64,000 nt of DNA, from the NCBI GenBank assembly GCA_033064195.1, contig JARBJD010000002.1:124001-188000 (forward strand). Direction: 5' to 3'. Both the position numbers and the translations under genes were made by a program. Under the pieces are notes generated by a model. It saw only the letters and a program-made list of their open reading frames with translations. It was not told the origin of the DNA and did not search any database. Source of the DNA: Blattamonas nauphoetae (taxonomy: Eukaryota > Preaxostyla > Oxymonadida). Positions 20,901 through 31,258 of the stretch are shown here, in pieces. Every line of letters begins with the position of its first letter. The first letter of the stretch is position 1.

Positions 20901-22371
20901 GTTGCTCCATTTCTCGTCTCTTGTTCCTTCGAAACTCTTCAAGTTCCTTCTCCTCCTCCTCCTTTTTGATTTCCTGGAGTTCGCGTCTGTGACGTGCTTC
21001 TTTCTCCTCCGCTAAACGACGATGAAATGCCTCTTCCTCTTCACGATTCTTCCGTCCAATCTCATCAAAGAAATCTCTGTTGATCTTGTCTCTCTTGTTC
21101 CTCCGTTCTTCCTCTTCTTCGTTCCAGCGTGTTCGCTCCCGAGCTGAATCGGAGTTGAGTCGTTCGTTCTTCTCTCGACGATCGTCCTCGTCTTTTCTCC
21201 TCCTCCGCTCATCTTCATCTTGTTTCCTCTTCATATCATCATCTCGCTTCCTCTTCCTTTCATCTTCTTCATCCCATCTCCGTCTCCTTTCTTCATCTTC
21301 CTTCCGTCTGATCTCTTCATCCCTCTTTCGATCATCTTCGAGTCGCTGAATTCTTTCATCCTCTTCTCTCCGTCTTGCTGCTTCTTCTTTCATTCTCTGG
21401 TCATCACGACTTGGATGCGGAGAATCTGCTTGAGATTGGAAAGGAGAAACGAATGGTGGAAGATTGTCTTGAGATTTATGAGTTGATTTCTCTTCACTTT
21501 CAGATGATGGATGACGGCTTTTTGATCTGCGATGACTTTTTGATCTGTGACGACTTTTTGATCTGTGCCGACTTTTTGAGTGGTGCGAGTGAGAGTGCCT
21601 CGACCTTGACTGAGAACGGGAAGAATGACGACTTTTGGTTCGATGTGGTTCACGTTTGCGAGCTTCCTGATACTGGTTGGGAACTGTTGCCTTGCTCACA
21701 ACACATGGTTTAACCGATATTGAAGCGTGATTAATAGAGAGAGGTGCGCTTGAGTGCATGGTTTGTTGAACAGGAATTCCAGGTGTTGGAAACGACTTAA
21801 ACGGCCCGTTTAGTTGTTCATTAAGATCGTTCCAGTGTTTTCGTTCGTTTTGAGGCATATTCAATGGTTGAGGTACGATCTCGCTACTTATTTCGTACTC
21901 TACACGAGGTGGTTGAGTTCCGGCGACACCCAAAGGCGGAATGTTTGGAAAAAAACTTTGATGAGGAAGAGGATAATTTATTGGAGCTTGTGCAACCGGT
22001 TGGGGGATGAAAACAGGGGAAGGATCCTGAATTGGGACATTATTGGTGTTTTGATGTTGGATCGGTGACTTCGCTGGCTGTGCGCCTGATGAATCAAAAG
22101 TTTGATAGAAAAAGATTAAACTTGTCTTCTTGGTTGAATTTTTTGGTTTGGAACCTTGATAAGTAGGGATTCTGGATTGTTTCGACTGCGATTTCTTTGT
22201 CGACTGTTTTGTCTGTGAGTCCTTTGCTCTCTGTATTTCTTGTTGAGCAAGAAAAGCCTGACGTTGAGTATATTGACTTGCTAACTCAGCTACATCCAAT
22301 TTTGCTTGGAAGCTGGTCGGCAACTCAAATATAGGATCAATCATTGTGGTCTGATCGAATCCTGATTCCAT
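17911..22371 (-). CDS. 1486-residue Glu/Arg-rich coiled-coil protein (trichohyalin-like composition)
   Basis: One frame from MESGFDQTTMIDPIFELP to the stop at 17911. Residues 1-240 are polar with an RS-like patch (SRSQSRSRHSHSHHSKSR, then repeated KSRHRSKS units). Residues about 310-800 are almost pure Glu/Arg/Lys with repeated RRREDEERRRR- and EEEQRKRERA-type blocks that predict a very long helix. A second such block covers about 940-1040, and the tail is Ser/Thr/Pro-rich. One 36-nt segment near 22088-22123 (GTTTAATC...TTCATCAG) has intron borders and preserves frame, so residues SLIFFYQTFDSS may be spliced out. No catalytic domain is visible. Such proteins are usually cytoskeletal or ciliary-root components, but composition alone cannot assign a role. 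Similarity searches with it will produce many false matches. Confidence 0.75.
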   Translation of the reverse strand: MESGFDQTTMIDPIFELPTSFQAKLDVAELASQYTQRQAFLAQQEIQRAKDSQTKQSTKKSQSKQSRIPTYQGSKPKNSTKKTSLIFFYQTFDSSGAQPAKSPIQHQNTNNVPIQDPSPVFIPQPVAQAPINYPLPHQSFFPNIPPLGVAGTQPPRVEYEISSEIVPQPLNMPQNERKHWNDLNEQLNGPFKSFPTPGIPVQQTMHSSAPLSINHASISVKPCVVSKATVPNQYQEARKREPHRTKSRHSSRSQSRSRHSHSHHSKSRHRSKSRHRSKSHRRSKSRHPSSESEEKSTHKSQDNLPPFVSPFQSQADSPHPSRDDQRMKEEAARRREEDERIQRLEDDRKRDEEIRRKEDEERRRRWDEEDERKRKRDDDMKRKQDEDERRRRKDEDDRREKNERLNSDSARERTRWNEEEEERRNKRDKINRDFFDEIGRKNREEEEAFHRRLAEEKEARHRRELQEIKKEEEEKELEEFRRNKRREMEQLTLEQKEKEDELHKKYQEMYRQLMATRKEIQQQNKLKEEKKLEEEEQRKRERAREEEQRKREKAREEELQEAIRKQREEQERQWRLEDDERRRQRKIEEEESRKRKAEKRKQSEDDEDSETDELIRQMEAKQRDAQRKKRMEQERKFEEEQRRWERELEEQREEAARRRNEEQKRRWRLEDEEREQKRKLEEEMERVAAEERRLAELIRKQEQNQRRLEEEERQRRRRLEEEEEAKKRKKEQPTRLSEDDEDDTGSDEEADFQHQLKLRQFKRKQAELERKHGTGVTTKFGQKSPTKQRKREDEVDSLKSTITAQSLDPISFPSAVVVSRPSGIPASEPVSELPLPSIQPQPVAVLPFDDGNRFQAPLFSHAARVMPVEDTILPRLVEMHKQTREQILRNCQNNPDDGERRNNEDTERLRREVQRLAEESARQREEEKRRQEEEQRREEQRREDQRREDERKREDEERKRREEDERRRREDEERRRRDDDERRRRDEDRWRQDNQNQRDEKPPRRKDFSRPLSLTLAEIPAFNPRPHQDRRSDESTESSYVQSYSVLTSPTIDDIEQFSQHHAYLDKILSPSSPVPSSMLFSPSKSSPSLSFQVDESSATKYPAYSSTLETSRSTMTRTDSSSSFTSSYTPSETHRQFQSTFVTPAETQGFNFTAQFKPGIQQPEFTTTRGSRSGELEATSTLTPSYSSTYSSSDTSALDSTTSYLQSFSSPTPTKPSRNHRHRNKRTAFPTADAPSSRQSQSQNPAMMTSDTAPLLAFPALPQPQNSQPTHPSTLPFPGTNNALPSTSQFQPPQFSTPSHTPTFPAQSDLHRPLLQFIPQQDLMDPSGSDVFDATADRDTTDFTSELSDGEIRIPSSSRTQAMLAHPKPKAHPKPTPVSTHPPQSQPSRSNHPQASPKASEPVQSFRLPVALTFGQKIDDPLEDESQQSSSYESTLKSKNDVLLHAFGDELSSTSSFRSRKRPNVSGRRGERIDDTLELSDDSIH

Positions 22372-22477
22372 TTCTGTTCCTAAACTGTTTCAAGACAATT
22401 GTTTCACACGGGAAGAAGAATGAAAATGAAGAAATAAGGAAAACGGTCAAACGAAATCAACTCTAAAGAGATATGCT

Positions 22478-25400
22478 TCAAAAAAGAGAGTGACGTGAAC
22501 AAACAGGAAACACAAAATCGGAAGAAGACACGCTATTCAGCATATTTTTCAATTGAATTAAGTAGTTTTGAATAGAGAAGCTCTTGTCCAACATGTGCGA
22601 GGTAATGAACGCGTCGGATGATGTTTGTTTGGTGCGCGAAGTAGTGAGTGATTCTGAAGAAAGAAAGCGAAGAAAGAAAACGGGGAAGGAGACATACTTT
22701 CCACCGACAATGACAGCTTTGGTCTCCTGCACTTTGAAGTTTGCTGTCTTGAAGAGTTTTGCGACGTCTTGTGCGAGTCTGAGGTTAAGAGAACAATACA
22801 CAAGACTCGTGTCGATGGCAAGAAAACTGAGTGCAATGCAATTCTGGTGTGCCTGAGAGAAAGGAAGGAATAAGACGGATGGAAAGGGAAGAAAGACAGA
22901 CAGTCTGATTGGGGACGTCTTGGAGGCGTTTGACCTCAAAATTGAGTGCATCCATTGTATCGTCGAAGAGAGAGGCCAGATCTTCTTTATATTCTTTGTC
23001 GCAACTCTTTGTGACATCGTTACAGGTAATGCCTTTGATTTGCATGGCGTATGTGTCTTGGAAGAGACCTTTCAGACAGCCGAGGAGCCGACACAGCAGA
23101 ATGCCTTTTGTTTGGGAATCCTTCCTCCACTGCCGATCAACAATGATTCGACGAGCCGATCGGATCAACGAAAAGGCTCCATGCGGTTGAGGGGCTGAAA
23201 AGGAGAATAAAGAGTGAGATGAAGGATGATGCAGTTCACAAGGAGTGAAGTATACTTGGAAAGACAATATAAAAGCCAAGCATTGTTGTGAGGACAGCAA
23301 CAATTTGGTCTTCTTCCTCGTCTTGTTCAAATTTAGATTCTAACGAGTACATATTAGAAAAAGGAGAATAGACTTGACTTGCTTGAGAGAGTGAGGAGGA
23401 TGGAATTGAGCATTCTGAAGAAATGCTCCGCCTGGTCACTCAAACGAACAACAGTGGCGACTTGTGCAGTGTTGAGAGTCACAAGTGCCTTCTCGATAGT
23501 ATCGGGAAGTGAAGAGAGGGTGGCGTCAGCAAAAGCAATTGCTGCGCGGACAGAGTTTGGTAGCGGAAGAAATTGCGGAAAAGAATGGGTCCAGAGTGGC
23601 CTGTACGTCTGAGAATCAGAAAATGTCAGAAATGAGAAGATGATGAAAGCACAATGATGAGGTCAAACAGTCATCGCTAACCGAGTTGCATGATAAACAA
23701 GGTTGTGTCGCATCTTGAAGAAGTGTGGGAAGGTTGCTCTGAACTCTGAGAGGAGAGAGAGGTGTTGTTCGGGTGTGCTTGTCATGTCCAATTTGTTCAA
23801 AAAGTTCGTGATAGTGGAGTCGCACTCTCTCATCCGCTCTTCACTGGTATCCACTCTGGCCAAAAATTAGAAAGAACACGAACAAACTTCATTAATCCCC
23901 CAAATGCCAATTTAGCGATCTGAAATCCAAATCGGGCAGTGACGAGTCGTGTGATGACAGGAGCGAGTGGTCCTCCAACCTGTTTCAGGATTCGCTCGCC
24001 GTAGTGTGCTGCAGCAGACTGCGGAAGGAGCCAGAACAAATAATGAAAGTCGGCAAGGGTGATGAGGAGAGGAAGAGCAGTGTGAAGCTTATCATCCACC
24101 TTTGTTGTGATGCACAGTTCAATGATCTCTCCGAGGAGGAGAGTGTACGAAGTCTTCCCGGATTCTGTCTGTCCGGAATTGAGGTTGACGTGGAGTGTCG
24201 AGTTGTAGATTGTCTCATCAATTTGGAATGAGGGAGGGGTGACGAATGACTTCTCCTTCGATGTTTCGCTTGTCCCGTTGTCCGTTCCAGATTGATTTGT
24301 TGTCATGACTGTAGGACGAGAGATTTGAGAATATGTCCCACTGAGATATGATTGAGACACAAAAGATTGTGATGGAAAAGTTGAATAAGAGTTCATTGCA
24401 TTGCTGGCTTTCTCATCCGAGTATCCTGTCATGCCTGTCATTCCTGACATGTACCCGGTTACGATTGACTCCGTCTCCAATTGACCGTACTGTTGGTTGA
24501 ACATTTTCAAGTTCTTATCTCCTCCATCCAAACCAAAAGCAAACTCGAGTGCATCCGATGATAGTGGATCATGATACACCTCCCCAGAAATCAGTCCCGT
24601 TCGCCTCTTCTTCTTCTTTCTTCGCGTTCGACGTGGTGGAGGAGGAAGGGGCGTTGGAGGCTCGTCAGCAAAAGCGTTTGTGATGGAAGCTCCCCCCAAC
24701 ATCATTTTTCCTTTGAGAGTGCTGCGTCGAGTGACTGTCGAGGAAACAGAAGACCGCCTTCTCGACATTTGATACAGTTTGTCGTCTTCAGTTTCCGGCA
24801 CCATCGACCCATCATCGACAACCGACAAATCAGCGATGGTGTCTTCCTGTTGTTCTGCATTATCCCACTCCGACCGCGTAAACTGTGTGGCAGCTGTTTC
24901 CACTCGCGACATGCCTGCTCGATCGTTCATCGTCACGTGGGATTCAGCCCTCATGAGAGCATTGATATTCGCTCCTTCGATTGTTGGAGCCTGCTTCGGA
25001 TTCAGAATGTCAATTGCGCGGGCTAGCTGAAGTGAGTAGAGGAAAGAAAGGACGAAGGAAAGAGGATGTGGAGGCATCCATTCTCTTTTGGAGACAAAAG
25101 GACTTTTCCGGAGGCTTCGGCGAGACATGATGACAGATGCAGCATTGATGGTGGAGTTGACGAGGTCCAGCTTTGTTTCGAGAGTTGACTCAATGAGCTG
25201 TTGCTGTTGTGTGGAATACACGATCTCGTTTGAGGCAAGAATATGTTGGGCTTGGTCAGTAAACAGGAGAGTGAGTGATGAGGCCTAAGATGAGGGATGG
25301 GATAGTTGAAGGTGAGTAAGAAAATGATGTCACACGTCAAGAAACTTCAAAGCAAAGGGAAGAAAGGCTTTATAAAGAACAAGATAGTCTTTGAGGTCTG

Positions 25401-27542
25401 TTATTTGAGAAAGAATGGACAGGAAGGACACGAAAAGGAGGAGTCTTCGCTGGTCATCTTCAATTGTGCAATTTGTAATATGAAAGCAAAATTCATTCAG
25501 AAGGAGTAAGAAGGACGATGAATGGATGGATGAGTCAGCCTGGAGCGATGCCAGAGTGGCAGGAGGAAGATCACTCAAATAATTGCTTTGTGGCTCTTCT
25601 TCATGATCTGACTCGATCATCGTCTCCGCGACAGACTCTTCGATGACTTGTGTGTCGGTGTCTCCAGCTGGGAGTTCCACTTGCTTCTTCTTTTTCTTCT
25701 TTTTTGGTTTGAGTGTTTTGTGTTGGTGGAGATTTACTACAAACCTCAAAATGTTAATAATTTCAGGGGCATGAAAAGCAATCAGTTGTGTTGGGATGAG
25801 CTCAAAAAAGTGGAAGAGAAGGAAGTATTGGTAGTGTGACCATTCATAGCAGAACAGAATTTGTGGAACAACGAGATTCTGGAAGAAGATATAAAAAAGA
25901 AATGCAAACTGATGTGATATTCGGTGCGTAGAGTACAGAGTATAAGTGGATTTGAATACATGGAGAAAATGCACGATAAAACAGTGAGACATCAATTTCA
26001 TCCTGTTTGAGTTGTTCGAGTATCTACAGACGAAAAAACTTGAATCACAATTGAAAAAGGAAACAGAACTGTTTGGTCTCGCATTTTGCGAAGAATAAAA
26101 GCAAAGTCCTTCAGGTTGTCTAAATACACGTGAGGATCTTTAATTTTCATTCGATTAATGACGATTTCATCTTCAATGTAGTCTTCTGGAGAATAATCTG
26201 GTTCATTCATGTCAACAAAAGGTCTGTAGAGGCTGAAATCACCAAGTTGAATCCCAACGAGAAGAATGAAGGAGCGGCAGTATGAACTGACAATCGGATG
26301 ACTAATACCACTGCATTGCTGAAGAAGACGACGAAATGTCTTGAGGCAGAATGATGAATCTTCTTCGAGATCAACAACCGTGGATATATTACTTGATGTG
26401 TCGGAGTCTGATGATGAAGACTCATCATCTAAAGGCATTGGAATAAATTCGTCCTCATCTTCATTTTCTTTGGATCGTTGTTGTGAGATGAACGTTAGAG
26501 CAGGGAGGAGACATCCTTCGAGTAATCTAAACATTTGGTTGTGTGGATGAATGAGACAAACGTTCTGGTTACAACATCACTCAGTGACGAAACTTGAAGA
26601 TACCAGAAGTCCATATATGTGTAGACATTCTCATGTTGAGAGAAGAGACCTTGAGTTTCTAGAAGGAGTGACAAAAAGAGTGAGTCGACCTATTTCGAGT
26701 TCTTCTTCAAGAACATAGAACCGAACACGTTCAAAGATCATGGCACGAAAGTATTGGAGCGAATTGCAAAGCATGGAAAAGTATCTTGGGAAAAATGATG
26801 GATTTGTGACGTCGATTAGAATGCGGCAGAGCTGGGGAGATGAAAGAAAAGAGGTTAAAACCTGCATCAAAATCTTAAGAACACGGATACGTTGATCCTT
26901 ATTCCAAGCATCAATCAATTCTTCATTCCGCTTTTGGGCGAGGAGAAGGAGATCTTCGAGAGTGACATCGTACATCTCTTCCAGATCGGGATTTGTGGAA
27001 TTCGTGATTTTCTCAAGGTATATGCCGAAATGTTCAGGTGAGAGCTCTGATCAGTGAAGAGTAAGAGAAGAAATTGAATGACATACGTCTCTCACTGAAT
27101 TGGCTTAGGTGGCGGGTTGTTAGAAAGAACTGAAAAAAGATATTCAAGAGAGGAAAAAACACACGTCTGGACCAACTTGTGGAGGAGGAATTTTTGGGAT
27201 CGCAACTTGCTTATCTTCAACGTGAGCTTCGAGAGGATCATCGAAAGTTTCTTTGAGGGATTGAGCAGTAAATATTGAACTATGAATATCGTATTCATCT
27301 AAAACTGATGGATCAAGACGGTGATGAAGATTATGTTCTTCAGGACTAGCCAGCGGATGAGAATTTCCACACGGATGTGTTTCGACGTGGACAGGCGAGG
27401 TTAATCGTTCACAATCTTGATGGATAATCCTAATGCGTAGAAATCCAGATAAAAAGATGTTCTGAGTGAAAAATACAACAAACCATCCCATCACAGATTC
27501 CTGCCGATCGGCCCGAACTGATAGTGTTTTTGACATGGTCAT
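22478..27542 (-). CDS. VPS35L: VPS35L (C16orf62 homologue), retriever complex scaffold
   Basis: About a dozen exons over 5 kb on the minus strand. The start is ATG 27542 or 27536 (MSKTLSVRADRQESVMGW). The exon TLEDLLLLAQKRNEELID followed by AWNKDQRIRVLKILMQ matches human VPS35L [30 protein letters not shown]. Then come NPSFFPRYFSMLCNSL and FRAMIFERV. A later exon, FRRLLQQCSGISHPIVSS and YCRSFILLVGIQLG, matches [31 protein letters not shown]. The remainder is an alpha-solenoid, with low-complexity inserts (KPKKKKKKKQVELPAGDT near 25.7 kb and an acidic Ser run near 26.4 kb) not seen in the human protein. VPS35L is the backbone of retriever, which with VPS26C, VPS29 and the CCC complex recycles endosomal cargo. 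The last exon ends FPVCSRHSLF at TGA 22478-22480. Several inner splice sites are inferred. Confidence 0.8.
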
Positions 27543-27638
27543 CAACAGGTGCTTCTCTGCACACGAAACCCAACATAATCATCTTCATAAAAGTTTAACG
27601 AACCAAGACTGCAAGAGAAAAGGAAGTGAATAAAAGAT

Positions 27639-29306
27639 TCAACCGTCTGACGATGATTTTTCGCTGTTTTCAGTCTCCGAGGAAGAAGATTCTTCTTTTT
27701 CTACAATCACTTTCGGTTTTTCGAGAAGAATTGTTGGAGTCTGAGCCTGAGAAGGATGTGGAGTGTCAGACTCACCTGTGATTTCGGTGATGAGTGTGGA
27801 CGAGTACGGAGAAGAGATGGAAGTGTTGGATGGGAGTGATTGAACTGGGTCGAGAGAGACACGAAGAGAATAAACTGTTCCATTGCCGACCAAGTAGACT
27901 GGCTGCTCGAAAGAGGAGTTAGCAATGAATGGAGAGACGCTGAGGAGCGGCCCTCCCTCGTTGATTGAGAGTGGCTGTGTGATTGAAATGGGGTACATCA
28001 TCTGCACAGATCGGACACTCCCGTCGATGTTCAGCCCGCCCACTCTCGAGAAGTGTGGGAGAAGGAACACCTCCACAATCCCTCGCTGGGGAGACACAAT
28101 CACAAGGAAGAGGAGGAGTCGAGACGAGTTCGTTGCACTGTCCGTCACTTTCTGTCGAAGCCATGCGATCGATGCGTTTCGGCGTCCCTTGAAGAGATGC
28201 AGCATCTGCCCAGTCTCCGATTCCACCACAGACACTCTTCCGAGTGAGTCAGTAGCAGCAAGAAACCGTCCACAAGGTGAAAGATGAAGAGAAGAGCATG
28301 TGCGTTCGGAATCAACAAGCTGATGAAGTTGGTGAGAGGCAGAGACGGTTAAAAGAGGAGGGACGAAGAGTTTCTCGTCTTCGGGCTTATTCTTCCGAAA
28401 TCCGAGAAGATTCAGCAAGCCCATCGCGGCTCCGGATAGCAAATCTAATGTTAGTGAAGGTTTTTCAGTGATAGCATTGAATTGAGCTAAAAAAGGATCT
28501 TTTCCACCGCTTACAAGACGAAAGATGAGATACTCTGATTCTGGCTTGAGATTTGGGGTAAAAAAACCGCTACTGCTTGGATGTGATGACGAAGTTCCAG
28601 TAAGAAGCAGAGTATCATGAATCGACGCATAGTTTGTGTTCTTGAAGATGTGATGAATGAGACGATTTGACGGAGGATAACTGCTTTGTGAATGTGGGGA
28701 CAAAATTGGATTTCCAGAGTCATTCTGATGAGGATTGACACCGAGAAGACTTTTCCTATTGTAGTGGATAAGATCAGGTGATGGAGAGACTTTGGAATTC
28801 AAGAGCGAAATCAGTGATATTGAGGATATCACAGCGACAACGTTTGAAGAATATGTAATAACAATCGATGAGGGACTGACAGAAGGTGGCGTACTGTGAA
28901 CGGTCGTCACAGGGCCATGGTGAAGGTTGACATGAAGAAGAATATCTTTTGTTGGAAGATGAAAGAAAAATATTTCCCCATCTGAAAGACAAATCATTAG
29001 AACAGAGTAAAACTCAGGAGAAAACGAAGTTTCACGGCTCTTTGATTGCTGAATAGTCGGTGGGAGGGTGGGAATGTCAAAGATTGCCATTGTGGTGATA
29101 ATTTCCTCTTGGAGGAACGAGTCCGGAAAGGGGAGGAGAGTTTCACATTTGTTGGCGAGAATATCGTGGAAGAGAATCTGTTTTCCATTAATGTCCATAC
29201 TGGCAGCATAACATCCATTGACTGAGAAGGCGACTATATGCGGGGATGCTTCTTTTTCAGCGAAAGGAAAGTGACTGTAGGGTGTGGATGTTAGCACTGC
29301 ATACAT
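27639..29306 (-). CDS. RAB3GAP2-like N-terminal domain protein
   Basis: A single exon of 555 codons. The start is ATG 29306 (MYAVLTSTPYSHF), with no need for a 5' intron. The motif HLSPCGRFLAATDSLGRV and then GQMLHLFKGRRNASIAWL matches human RAB3GAP2 CLSPCNTLAAVTDDFGRV and RGIAIRMWKGYRDAQIGW. LFLVIVSPQRGIVEVF matches FLVIYAPRRGILEVW. An upstream GGKDPFLAQFNAI segment also corresponds. RAB3GAP2 is the non-catalytic partner of RAB3GAP1; together they act as a GAP for Rab3 and a GEF for Rab18. The human protein is about 1390 residues, whereas this one ends after the N-terminal domain with an acidic Ser tail (EESSSSETENSEKSSSDG), so the C-terminal half is absent. Its start lies 65 bp from the next gene on the plus strand and its stop 97 bp from VPS35L. 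Confidence 0.75.
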   Translation of the reverse strand: MYAVLTSTPYSHFPFAEKEASPHIVAFSVNGCYAASMDINGKQILFHDILANKCETLLPFPDSFLQEEIITTMAIFDIPTLPPTIQQSKSRETSFSPEFYSVLMICLSDGEIFFFHLPTKDILLHVNLHHGPVTTVHSTPPSVSPSSIVITYSSNVVAVISSISLISLLNSKVSPSPDLIHYNRKSLLGVNPHQNDSGNPILSPHSQSSYPPSNRLIHHIFKNTNYASIHDTLLLTGTSSSHPSSSGFFTPNLKPESEYLIFRLVSGGKDPFLAQFNAITEKPSLTLDLLSGAAMGLLNLLGFRKNKPEDEKLFVPPLLTVSASHQLHQLVDSERTCSSLHLSPCGRFLAATDSLGRVSVVESETGQMLHLFKGRRNASIAWLRQKVTDSATNSSRLLLFLVIVSPQRGIVEVFLLPHFSRVGGLNIDGSVRSVQMMYPISITQPLSINEGGPLLSVSPFIANSSFEQPVYLVGNGTVYSLRVSLDPVQSLPSNTSISSPYSSTLITEITGESDTPHPSQAQTPTILLEKPKVIVEKEESSSSETENSEKSSSDG

Positions 29307-29371
29307 AGGAAGACAAGTTAATCAGCGGGGATATTGGTACGATCAGAAAAAATGATTGCAGGATGATCACC

Positions 29372-29650
29372 ATGTCGACACAGAATCCATCCCCAGATGA
29401 AATTCCTCGAATCATAGAGAAGAATTTTACGAAAGAAAATGATAACTTCTTTGACAATGTGATGAGCATTTATTCTATTTCAAAAAGCAGTCTGTGTTTC
29501 ACACCAATCATCTCTTCGCATATTCCATTAATATGTCACAGAATCACATTGTTCTCAGATAGTGGCTGGAAATTGCTTCAAAACTTTAGTAAATTGTCTG
29601 ACTTTTCGAAAGCCAGAGTCAGTCCAATCAGTCTTGTCGATATTGATTAA
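29372..29650 (+). CDS. Small unrecognised protein, 92 residues
   Basis: An open frame MSTQNPSPDEIPRIIEKN onward, ending ARVSPISLVDID at TAA. The N-terminal half is acidic and helical (NFTKENDNFFDNVMSIY), and the middle is hydrophobic (CFTPIISSHIPLICH). ATG 29363 is an alternative start three codons earlier. It sits between RAB3GAP2 (65 bp away, divergent) and the coiled-coil gene that starts 12 bp after its stop. No family recognised. It could be a real small gene or an exon. Confidence 0.45.
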   Translation: MSTQNPSPDEIPRIIEKNFTKENDNFFDNVMSIYSISKSSLCFTPIISSHIPLICHRITLFSDSGWKLLQNFSKLSDFSKARVSPISLVDID

Positions 29651-29662
29651 TATAGCACAAAC

Positions 29663-31256
29663 ATGTCTGTAGTCTGTGCATTCTCAACGTTTTTGATGTT
29701 TTTTACACAGTGGCTGGTCAGGTCCCGTTTCAAACAACCCCAATCATTTCTTATCTAACGGACATTCTCCAGCGATCGTGTATCTTGTTATCTTTCCCTC
29801 ATCAAATCAAACAGCTTTTTCTCACATTTGGCCATATGCAAAAAAATTGGTTGTAATCATTCTTGGCTTGATATCTTTTCGTGGACGACTCAAAAAGGAC
29901 GATGCTCTTTTCACGCTTCTCCTCCCTCTCCCTGCTGAGCCAACTCGACTTGACGTTGAGCTCTTCCAAGCCCTTCGAAATCTTGACTGTTTCACTGAAC
30001 TTGGAATTAGTTCTGAAATTCGGTCGAAATATCGCCAACTCAAACCAAGCCAAATGAAATATCTTCCGAATGAGCCCTTTGGAGAAGATGAAGATCTTCT
30101 TCCACGTTCATTCAGAAAGACTTTGAAGGCTCTGAAGAAATCTCGAGACCCACCACCAAGCGATAATGATGAATCGCCAGATGAAACTTCATCTGAGCAG
30201 AGCGGGACAGGGTCAAGTATAGGTTCCGAGTCATTTGATGACCGAGATGGAATTCTCAATATCTTCCGCCGGGTTGCCACAACTGTGTTGGATTTAGCAA
30301 AGAAAAGTGATGCCCAATCACAAACACATTCAGAATCTCTTGTTTTTGCTGAGAAGATGATCAGCAAGATGGAAGGGACGAAAGACAGAAACTCACCGTT
30401 TGTCATGACCTCCCATGCTGTCATGTCGATGAGCAAAGAGCAACGACAACTTATGCGGCATGTCTGCGGATCCGATCCAGAAGGAGTGATTCGACACAAG
30501 GAGAAAGAAGTGGAAAAACCTGAACAATCATCCTTCCTCTCATTCATCCCAACAGCACTCTCCATCCTGAGCTCTATTTCTGTCCTCAAGGATACCACCA
30601 AACCGACTCCAATTCCTGTAGAACCATCACACAATGACAGTGACGACGAAGCCAAAGAGATACTCATCCAGAAACTCCGTGACCAACAACGAATTATCGT
30701 TCGCCAATCTCAAGAAATAAATGCGTTGAAAACTGAACTGCGGACTAGTCGGACAATCGAACCTGTTGTCCAGATAACGCAGCCAGACAATCTTGATGAA
30801 GGTGAGAAGAGAAAGCTCGAACGAGAACTTCGCCTTCTTCGTGAAGAGAACACTCGAATGAAACAACATCTCGATTCAAACGATGAACACATTCTGGAAC
30901 AGGAGAAGAAACGAAATCAATTGGAAAGGGAATACAGAGAATTGAGACGTGAGAATGAAAGACTCAGGGAACTATCTGAGAAACACACTCGAAAATCGCC
31001 GGAGAGACGAAATCGACACAGAACTCGACGTGGTCATACTCGTTCTCTTTCACGCTCGTCAACTTCATCACTTTCTTCAATCAATGGTTCTCCCCCTCGC
31101 CACAGTCGAACCGGACGATCGAAACATGGATACACATCAAGGACAGGAAGAGACAGAGACAAAGAGCACATTCGCCACACACGCCAGTCACGTTCTCCAT
31201 CATCATCAGCACGATCAAATCCTCATGTTCACCATTCAACCCAACGAAAAAACTAG
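29663..31256 (+). CDS. Coiled-coil protein with RS-like tail, probably first part of a larger gene
   Basis: From ATG 29663 a short exon MSVV joins through a 35-nt intron (GTGCATTC...TTTACACAG) to AGQVPFQTTPIISYLTDI. That exon ends near a GTTGTAATC donor at about 29849. Coding resumes around 29.94 kb with RLDVELFQALRNLDCFTE. Later parts show a coiled coil of about 100 residues (KRKLERELRLLREENTRM onward) and an Arg/Ser-rich end (RGHTRSLSRSSTSSLSS). Read straight, the frame stops at 31256. Using a donor at about 31191 (TCAC|GTTCTCC) and the acceptor AAAACTAG at 31256 would instead join it in phase to the giant frame that follows. I favour the fused model because the giant frame has no early Met. 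No enzymatic motif was seen. Confidence 0.55.
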
Positions 31257-31258
31257 GT

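Noticed and set aside
21480-21640. Short tandem repeats (TTTTGATCTGTGACGACTT units)
   Set aside because: They encode repeated KSRHRSKS units inside the coiled-coil gene. Unit spacing and coding frame exclude a CRISPR-type array.
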